From the NCBI GenBank assembly GCA_029556545.1, contig JAKQEQ010000119.1, positions 1 to 17,615 on the forward strand: DNA of 17,615 nt. Direction: 5' to 3'. Below the pieces are notes generated by a model that worked only from the letters and a program-made list of their open reading frames with translations, was not told the DNA's origin and did not search any database. Source of the stretch: Candidatus Hydrogenedentota bacterium. Its GTDB lineage: Bacteria; Hydrogenedentota; Hydrogenedentia; Hydrogenedentales; JAGMZX01. Below, one piece after another: positions 14,113 to 17,615 of this stretch. The position numbers and the translations under genes were made by a program. Each line of letters begins with the position of its first letter. The first letter of the stretch is position 1.

Positions 14113-15042
14113 ATGCGCGGCTTGACCGTATTATTGGCGACGTTGCTGCTCCCGGCGGCGGCGCTGGCGGACAGCATCGTCTTGAACGGCGTCCGGCACG
14201 AGAATGTCCGCATCGAAGAAGGGGCGTCGATGTATTACATTCTCTTGCCCGATAGCGGCGAGGTGCTGAACGCGCGAAAAAGCGAGGTGGACCCGAACGA
14301 CGTGGTGATTTCGGAGGACGAAGGCCGCCGACAGTCCTTGCGCGACCAGTGGAAGGAAGCGCGCGGCATTTCGCCGGCGCCGGCGGTTGCGTCCCCAATG
14401 GCGAGGGTGGCGACCGTCGCAGCGTCTGACGACGCGAAGACGGCGATCAAGAGCGTGCGCGCCTCGGGGCGCGGGGCGCAGCCGGGGGCCGACGGCGCCT
14501 CGGGCGGCGATGCCTACGCAACGGACGGGTATCTTGACTATGTCTCGCTGCGCAACGTCAGCCTGAGCGACGCCTTGAAGGCAGCGCTTCGTCCGCTCAA
14601 CCTGGATTATCAGGCCGAGAGCGGCTATTTGTATGTCTCATCCCCGGAGCGTCTGCGGAAAGAGGCGCATGGCCCCGCAACGGCCCGCATCCATCCGATT
14701 CGGTTCGGCATGTCCGGGACCTTGCCGAAGATTGTTGTGCGTAATCAGGGGGTGTCCGGACCACGCGGCGGCTTTGGCGGGATGGGTTATGGGGGCTACG
14801 GCGGCGGTTTCCCGGGCGGCATGGGTCATGGGGGCTACGGCGGCGGGCTCGGCGGGATGGGCTACGGCGGCTACGGCGGCGGGGTCGGCGGGATGGGCTA
14901 TGGCGGCTTTGGCGGCGGGTTTGGGGGCGGCATGGCGCAGGATGTGACGGCGATCAGCAACATCTCGGACCTGTTCAGCGCAATCGACGACCGGCTCGTC
15001 GGCGAGGCCCCCGCGCAGATAGCGGAGATAAAGATATACTGA
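14113..15042 (+). CDS. Secreted protein with STN-like domain and glycine-rich repeats
   Basis: This is a 309-aa protein. The start is fixed by GAAGGGAGG (14098-14106), six bases upstream. The signal peptide is MRGLTVLLATLLLPAAALA-DS. Residues 20-60 form a small domain (SIVLNGVRHENVRI ... YYILLPDSGEV). A variable Ala/Ser-rich linker follows. Residues about 138-175 contain YVSLRNVSLSDALKAALRPL and GYLYVSS, the pattern of the STN/secretin N-terminal fold (a helix-strand domain found at the start of secretins and TonB-linked proteins). About 55 residues (222-275) are glycine-rich repeats, and a polar tail ends AEIKIY. No secretin pore is present, so this is not a full secretin. Function is unknown; a periplasmic adaptor or surface-fibre protein is possible. 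Confidence 0.75.
   Translation: MRGLTVLLATLLLPAAALADSIVLNGVRHENVRIEEGASMYYILLPDSGEVLNARKSEVDPNDVVISEDEGRRQSLRDQWKEARGISPAPAVASPMARVATVAASDDAKTAIKSVRASGRGAQPGADGASGGDAYATDGYLDYVSLRNVSLSDALKAALRPLNLDYQAESGYLYVSSPERLRKEAHGPATARIHPIRFGMSGTLPKIVVRNQGVSGPRGGFGGMGYGGYGGGFPGGMGHGGYGGGLGGMGYGGYGGGVGGMGYGGFGGGFGGGMAQDVTAISNISDLFSAIDDRLVGEAPAQIAEIKIY
14776..14936 (+). repeat. Glycine-rich coding repeat GGMGYGGYGGG x4
   Basis: Four units of 12-13 codons (36-39 bp) start GGMG(Y/H)GG(Y/F)GGG. They end in a variable hydrophobic residue (FP, L, V, FG), followed by a partial GGM. Met, Tyr and Phe are the only bulky residues. The DNA copies are nearly identical, so unit number may vary between strains. Confidence 0.9.
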
Positions 15043-15054
15043 TACCGGTCGGCG

Positions 15055-15070
15055 GCGGCTGAAAAGCCGC
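15055..15070 (+). terminator. Possible weak hairpin terminator
   Basis: GCGGCT and AGCCGC pair around a GAAA tetraloop 13 bp after the stop codon of the glycine-rich gene. GNRA loops give stable hairpins, but no U-run follows, so termination would be weak or Rho-assisted. Confidence 0.3.
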
Positions 15071-15175
15071 GCGACAAACCGGCAGAAGGTTTCGCGGGGT
15101 ATTGCGGTTGGGGTTTGGGAGAGGGTAATCGTCTTGTCCGGATACGGAGACTATGCACCAGTGGAGGCTACGGTA

Positions 15176-16045
15176 ATGAGCATATCGCGGCGTGAATTCA
15201 TGCGTTGGAGCGCGGGCGGGCTGGCGGCGGTGGCGGTGTTGTCCCGATGGAGTTGGGGACAGTCGGCATCGCCTATCCGCCTTTCGGCGTGCGACTGGTC
15301 GTTGCAGGCCCATGGCCCGGAGGGGCTGGCCATTGCGAAGGGCGTGGGGCTCGACGGCCTCGAGGTGAGCGCGGGCGACCCGGATGAGACGCTCGCCATT
15401 GCCGATCCGGGGCTGCGCGCGCGCTACAAGGAGCAGGTCGAGGCGACGGGCGTGGTGGTGTCGTCCGTGGCGATGGGGCTGCTGAATAACGCGCCGCTGG
15501 CGAACGACCCGCGCGGGCCGGCCTGGCTCGACCAGACCATCGAGGCGACGGCGGACCTCGGGGCGAAGGTGATTCTGCTGGCGTTTTTCGGCAAAGGCGA
15601 CCTGCGCACGCGCGAGGGATTGAAGGAGGACGACGTCGACGTGGTCGTGCAGCGCCTTAAGGACGCCGCGCCGAGGGCGCGGGATGCGGACGTCGTTCTT
15701 GGACTCGAAAACACGCTGTCCGCGAAGGACAACCTGATGATCCTGGACCGCGTCGCTCATGAAAGCGTGCGCGTGTATTACGACGTGGGCAACTCGACGT
15801 ACAACAAGTACGACGTGCCCGCTGAAATCCGCGAGTTGGGCGACCGTATTTGCCAGATACATTTCAAGGACGGAGCGTATTACCTCGGCGAGGGCAAGGT
15901 GGCGATGGAACCGATTGCGGAGGCCATCGCGGACATCGGGTATCAGGGTTGGGTCGTGCTCGAGACCGCGATTCCCTCGAAGGACCGCGACGCCGATTTC
16001 CGGCGCAATGCGGAGTTCCTGCGGCGCCTGCTGGCGCCGGCCTGA
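15176..16045 (+). CDS. Tat-exported sugar-phosphate isomerase/epimerase-like TIM barrel
   Basis: This is a 289-aa protein. ATG 15176 has GGAGG (15163-15167) eight bases upstream. The N-terminus SRREFMRWSAGG (4-15) plus a hydrophobic stretch is a twin-arginine signal, with cleavage probable near residue 30, so the enzyme folds in the cytoplasm and is exported. The rest is an AP-endonuclease-2/xylose-isomerase-like barrel. Likely metal ligands sit at the ends of strands: E178 (GLENT), D203 (YYDVGN), H229 (QIHFKD) and E263 (VLETA). That set is complete for a divalent-metal isomerase or epimerase. Related Tat-exported proteins are common in Planctomycetes and allied phyla and are linked to sugar catabolism; the exact substrate cannot be read from sequence. 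It follows the glycine-rich gene by 133 bp, with only a weak candidate promoter (TTGCGG near 15104). Confidence 0.9.
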   Translation: MSISRREFMRWSAGGLAAVAVLSRWSWGQSASPIRLSACDWSLQAHGPEGLAIAKGVGLDGLEVSAGDPDETLAIADPGLRARYKEQVEATGVVVSSVAMGLLNNAPLANDPRGPAWLDQTIEATADLGAKVILLAFFGKGDLRTREGLKEDDVDVVVQRLKDAAPRARDADVVLGLENTLSAKDNLMILDRVAHESVRVYYDVGNSTYNKYDVPAEIRELGDRICQIHFKDGAYYLGEGKVAMEPIAEAIADIGYQGWVVLETAIPSKDRDADFRRNAEFLRRLLAPA

Positions 16046-16052
16046 GTAGGCT

Positions 16053-16067
16053 GTGCCGCCCCGGCAC
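16053..16067 (+). terminator. Possible short hairpin after the isomerase gene
   Basis: GTGCCG and CGGCAC pair around a CCC loop seven bases after the isomerase stop codon. There is no T-run. Position supports a transcript-end hairpin, but the stem is only 6 bp. Confidence 0.3.
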
Positions 16068-16084
16068 GCTGAGCCCTGAGGCAG

Positions 16085-16093
16085 TGCTATACT
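16085..16093 (+). promoter_or_regulatory. Extended -10 promoter candidate for mntA
   Basis: TGC-TATACT is an extended -10 element (TGn plus 5 of 6 matches). Transcription would begin near 16100, about 30 nt before the mntA ATG. No -35 is evident, which is common for extended -10 promoters. Confidence 0.45.
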
Positions 16094-16129
16094 GGAAAGT
16101 CGCATCCGCCGGAAACGAGGTCTTCGAGA

Positions 16130-16429
16130 ATGCAGTTGCCCATTGAAATTGATAGCGAACGGATAGCGGCGTCTTGCGGTAAACACCACATCACTAAACT
16201 CGCCCTGTTCGGGTCCGTGCTGACCGAGCGCTTCGGGCCGGACAGCGACGTGGATGTCCTGTTCGAATACCACCCCGAGCACGTCCCCTCGTTGTTCGAA
16301 GTGGTCCGCATGGAGCGGGAACTGTCTGAAATCCTGGGCCGCAAAGCGGACATGCGGACCCCCGAGGATCTCAGCCGCTACTTTCGCGACGAAGTGGTGC
16401 GGCGCGCGGTGGTGCAATATGTCGCATGA
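16130..16429 (+). CDS. mntA: MntA-type minimal nucleotidyltransferase (antitoxin)
   Basis: This is a 99-aa protein with the nucleotidyltransferase signature GSX10DXD: G28-S29, then D40 and D42 (GSVLTERFGPDSDVD). A third acidic residue, D74, follows in RKADMRT, so the catalytic triad is complete. In HepT/MntA toxin-antitoxin pairs, MntA transfers AMP groups from ATP to a Tyr next to the HEPN RNase site of HepT and so silences it. The C-terminus (FRDEVVRRAVVQYVA) is typical for the family. The partner gene overlaps its end by 11 bp, the usual layout. The partner is truncated, so this antitoxin may now be an orphan. The ATG has GAGG about 12 nt upstream; it is probably transcribed from the extended -10 element at 16085. 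Confidence 0.88.
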   Translation: MQLPIEIDSERIAASCGKHHITKLALFGSVLTERFGPDSDVDVLFEYHPEHVPSLFEVVRMERELSEILGRKADMRTPEDLSRYFRDEVVRRAVVQYVA

Positions 16430-16577
16430 CGTCGACCCGAATCGGCTGCGGCACATGGTGGATGCCGTTCGGGAAATCCTCGATTTCGTGGGCGAACGTG
16501 ACCGGCAGGCACGACGGATCGAGCAGACGCCCCTCACCCTGACCTTCTCCGTTATAGAGAGAGTCCTTGACGAATAG
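16419..16577 (+). pseudogene. hepT: Truncated HepT (HEPN/DUF86) toxin
   Basis: The 52-codon frame starts at ATG 16419 inside mntA. Residues 8-27 (NRLRHMVDAVREILDFVGER) match the first helix of DUF86/HepT proteins, which are normally about 110-120 aa. The frame then runs into QTPLTLTFSVIERVLDE and stops at a TAG that lies inside the three-way-junction repeat. The HEPN active site (RX4-6H, with its adjacent Tyr) and the whole second half are absent, and no HepT remnant is visible beyond the repeat. The product should lack RNase activity. The last 16 codons may themselves be repeat-derived; alternatively they are the true second helix of HepT cut just before GEA. Either way the gene is disrupted. 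Confidence 0.75.
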
Positions 16578-16638
16578 GAGGTGGGGCGTCCCGCCCCACA
16601 GTGTCGGGGGCAGGATGCCCGCGCTCCTCCTATGCGCA
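16569..16638. repeat. Interspersed repeat copy 2 (three-way-junction fold)
   Basis: This is the second copy of the element at 1570-1636. Hairpin one is GTGGGGCG-TCC-CGCCCCAC (16581-16599). Hairpin two is CGGGGGCA-GGA-TGCCCGCG (16605-16623, one mismatch). The outer stem is AGGAG/CTCCT (16576-16580 with 16624-16628). Its left edge supplies the stop codon of the truncated hepT frame. The element separates hepT from rmlA. Confidence 0.85.
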
Positions 16639-16654
16639 CCTGAGCGCGGCGGGT

Positions 16655-16684
16655 TTGCGGCCCTGTGCCCGGGGCGGGCATAAT
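16655..16684 (+). promoter_or_regulatory. Putative rmlA promoter
   Basis: TTGCGG (16655-16660), an 18-bp spacer, then CATAAT (16679-16684). Transcription would begin near 16691, a leader of about 35 nt before rmlA. It matches the TTGCG-type -35 seen at other genes of the window. Confidence 0.5.
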
Positions 16685-16725
16685 GCGCCCGTTCCGACCA
16701 TTCAACCACCACAAGGGATTCCGAT

Positions 16726-17607
16726 ATGAAGGGTGTAATTCTGGCGGGCGGTCTGGGTTCGCGGCTGTTGCCGTTGACGCGCGTGACCAATAAACACTTG
16801 CTCCCCGTCTATGACAAGCCGATGATATATTATCCCCTTTCGGCACTGATGCTTGCCGGCATACGCGATGTACTGATCATCTCCACACCGCGTGACCTGC
16901 CCAGTTTCAGGGCCCTGCTCGGCGACGGCAAAAGGCTGGGAATGGAGTTCTCGTACCGTGAACAGCCCTCCCCTGACGGACTGGCACAGGCATTTATTAT
17001 CGGTGAAGATTTCATAGGCAGTGACAACGTGTGCATGATCCTAGGCGACAATATCTTTTATGGAGACCGTTTAAGGGCCATCCTTCAAACGGCAGCAGCG
17101 AATAATAAGGGGGCTACGATTTTTGGATATTATGTGAAGGACCCTGAACGTTACGGAGTGGTTCAGTTTGATTCTTCCAACAAGGTGATCTCGCTTGAAG
17201 AAAAACCGGCCCAGCCTCAGTCCAACTGGGCTGTCACAGGCCTATATTTTTATGATCAGAATGTCGTGGAATACGCCAAGCAGGTCAAGCCATCTCAGCG
17301 GGGAGAGCTTGAAATTACAGACTTGAACAAATTGTATCTGGAGAAAGGCGCGTTGCATGTGGAACTGCTGGGACGAGGGTATGCCTGGCTTGATACAGGC
17401 ACGTATGAGTCGCTGATCAATGCGTCTCTTTTTATTAAGACCATCGAGGACCGCCAGGGATTAAAGATCGGATGCGTGGAGGAGATCGCTTATCGTATGA
17501 ATTATATTAGCGCTGAACAGCTGACAAAAATGGCACATCAGATCAAGACATCGTATGGTGAATATCTTCTCCGCATTGTTCAGGACAAAATATTGAATTC
17601 TTTGTGA
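16726..17607 (+). CDS. rmlA: Glucose-1-phosphate thymidylyltransferase
   Basis: This is a complete 293-aa enzyme that makes dTDP-glucose and PPi from dTTP and glucose-1-phosphate, the first step toward dTDP-rhamnose and other deoxysugars of surface polysaccharides. The start has AAGGGA (16713-16718) seven bases upstream. Visible signatures are the nucleotide loop [11 protein letters not shown] (8-18), K23 in [28 protein letters not shown] with D108, [30 protein letters not shown] and [12 protein letters not shown] replaces the common SKQ near residues 22-24. Length is normal. GC content falls from about 63% in the first codons to about 42-48% over most of the gene, with more TTA, ATA and AAA codons than its neighbours, which suggests horizontal transfer. 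A dTDP-sugar cluster probably continues to the right. Confidence 0.96.
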   Translation: MKGVILAGGLGSRLLPLTRVTNKHLLPVYDKPMIYYPLSALMLAGIRDVLIISTPRDLPSFRALLGDGKRLGMEFSYREQPSPDGLAQAFIIGEDFIGSDNVCMILGDNIFYGDRLRAILQTAAANNKGATIFGYYVKDPERYGVVQFDSSNKVISLEEKPAQPQSNWAVTGLYFYDQNVVEYAKQVKPSQRGELEITDLNKLYLEKGALHVELLGRGYAWLDTGTYESLINASLFIKTIEDRQGLKIGCVEEIAYRMNYISAEQLTKMAHQIKTSYGEYLLRIVQDKILNSL

Positions 17608-17615
17608 AAGGGATA

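Noticed and set aside
14975-16846. A 623-codon open frame on the - strand across the isomerase, mntA, hepT and the start of rmlA
   Set aside because: It spans several genes and intergenic repeats, which no real protein would do, and shows no family motif.

Overview
The window is a GC-rich (about 65% by hand count of sample lines) bacterial chromosomal segment with 15 coding regions: 13 intact, one cut by the left edge and one truncated. The gene content suggests an uncultivated, complex Gram-negative-type bacterium: Hanks-type Ser/Thr kinases, an ELWxxDGT propeller, a PKD protein with a C-terminal sorting signal, a Tat-exported TIM-barrel isomerase, MoxR, and boilerplate intergenic repeats. 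Candidatus Hydrogenedentota or another PVC-like lineage fits best. That placement is inference from style, not from a marker gene.

Left part (1-6896, all + strand). First comes the end of a surface protein built of near-identical 120-bp repeats. Next is a small PKD protein with an N-terminal signal and an LPVVG/membrane/Arg C-terminus. A 655-bp gene-free tract then carries a 14-bp perfect hairpin, one hexamer array, two heptamer arrays and a copy of a three-way-junction repeat. After it come a transmembrane Ser/Thr kinase with a CBM9-like outer domain and a 905-aa secreted ELWxxDGT protein, probably co-transcribed.

Middle part (6922-14022, mostly - strand). This holds an HDOD signalling protein, a divergent PrxQ/Bcp peroxiredoxin, and a leftward block read from right to left: MoxR ATPase, soluble Ser/Thr kinase, TPR-LysM-L,D-transpeptidase, DICT-like/GAF/GGDEF diguanylate cyclase and a small lipoprotein. 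The kinase and L,D-transpeptidase are only 4 nt apart and probably translationally coupled. The block reads as an envelope-remodelling and signalling locus.

Right part (14113-17607, + strand). This holds a secreted STN-like/glycine-rich protein, a Tat-exported sugar-phosphate isomerase-like protein, an MntA-type nucleotidyltransferase with a truncated HepT partner, a second copy of the three-way-junction repeat, and rmlA, whose composition drops to about 42-48% GC and which probably opens a transferred dTDP-sugar cluster.

Several promoters share an unusual -35, TTGCG(C/G), at 17-18 bp from an A/T-rich -10. No tRNA, rRNA, CRISPR array, transposase or phage gene was seen.
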